Assembly: GCA_045535635.1 (NCBI GenBank)
Contig: JAZSLZ010000043.1
Location: forward strand, 1-5,786
From: RGIG8700 sp045535635
Lineage (GTDB): Bacteria > Bacillota > Clostridia > RGIG6154
Length of the DNA stretch: 5,786 nt
Direction of reading: 5' to 3'
In this document: piece after piece, positions 5,484-5,786 of the stretch
How positions within the stretch are numbered: the first letter of the stretch is position 1
How the letters are laid out: each line of letters starts with the position of its first letter
The notes under the pieces: generated by a model
What the model was told of the DNA's origin: nothing
The model's input: the letters and a program-made list of their open reading frames with translations, nothing else
Database searches by the model: none
Program-made: the position numbers and the translations under genes

Positions 5484-5786
5484 TTAGTGAATTTTCTCAC
5501 CGACTATGCACCCAAGAATATAAGCTGCTGAATTGCTTGAAGGAAGAAACATTGCAGACATTAAATCTCTTACAGTTACTATATCCCCTTCTTTAAAGTC
5601 ATTTTGATAAAATATTTCAGGCATCAAGTCAAGCATTTCCTGTTTTACGCATACCTCTTCATAAATATCTTCTATATATTCCAAAACAACAATAGCAGTA
5701 AGCATTTTTGACATTGACGCAGGCTTTATCACCTCGCAAGGATTTTTCTCATAAAGAACATTTAATTTATTATTTTCAGTAATAGT
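5484..5786 (-). pseudogene. Truncated D-alanyl-D-alanine carboxypeptidase (DacA/DacF-like, peptidase S11)
   Basis: The frame enters from beyond the right edge and gives 100 residues before a TAA at 5486-5484. The sequence VLYEKNP, then the S-x-x-K motif SMSK (nucleotides 5717-5706) with the catalytic serine, then VRDLM and the S-x-N motif SSN (5540-5532) are typical of low-molecular-weight penicillin-binding proteins that trim the peptidoglycan pentapeptide outside the cell. Family members continue for some 200 or more residues, including the K-T-G motif and usually a C-terminal membrane anchor. Here the frame ends 15 residues after S-x-N. None of the three frames downstream to about 5420 restores a recognisable continuation. 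A GTG at 5732 is not a plausible start, since it lies just before the catalytic serine. The product should be inactive unless an unseen arrangement supplies the missing half. Signal peptide and true start are outside the window. Confidence 0.7.

Noticed and set aside
1..5786. CRISPR array, tRNA or rRNA genes, complete insertion sequence or phage genes.
   Set aside because: No spaced direct repeats, no cloverleaf or rRNA-like sequence, and no transposase or integrase motifs were seen on either strand.

Overview
The window looks like chromosomal DNA from a low-GC anaerobic Firmicute of the class Clostridia; family-level placement (Lachnospiraceae, Oscillospiraceae or Clostridiaceae) cannot be settled from this sequence. 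The reasons are the AT-rich sequence, strong AGGAGG-type ribosome binding sites, a near-ideal sigma-A promoter, and above all a citrate synthase of the Re-face type. That enzyme belongs to the isopropylmalate/homocitrate synthase family and is characteristic of strict anaerobes such as Clostridium kluyveri and C. acetobutylicum. Everything convincingly coding lies on the minus strand, so transcription runs from high to low coordinates.

Layout, in the direction of transcription. (1) 5786-5484: the interior of a penicillin-binding-protein-like D-Ala-D-Ala carboxypeptidase. Its upstream end lies outside the window, and its reading frame stops soon after the second catalytic motif, so it appears broken. 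A hairpin terminator (5417-5387) follows. (2) 5385-5343: a consensus promoter (TTGACA, 17 bp, TATAAT) with a palindrome centred on TTGTATACAA that covers the -10 box, a probable GntR-family operator. (3) A tight four-gene operon: putative Re-citrate synthase (5314-3938), GntR/FCD regulator (3915-3271), aconitase (3243-1312) and isocitrate dehydrogenase (1300-164), with gaps of 22, 27 and 11 nt, closed by a strong intrinsic terminator (158-132). (4) 131-1: a spacer with a second stable hairpin of uncertain origin, a possible promoter, and the ribosome binding site and ATG of another minus-strand gene cut off at the window edge.

The three enzymes form the oxidative arm of an incomplete citric acid cycle: oxaloacetate + acetyl-CoA -> citrate -> isocitrate -> 2-oxoglutarate. 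In anaerobes this arm mainly supplies carbon for glutamate. The regulator inside the operon and the palindrome on the promoter suggest an autoregulated circuit, possibly sensing an organic acid of the pathway. No wholly new system was found. The most interesting points are the embedded regulator with its putative operator, the broken carboxypeptidase, the unusual cofactor-loop residues of the isocitrate dehydrogenase, and the unexplained hairpin near the left end.
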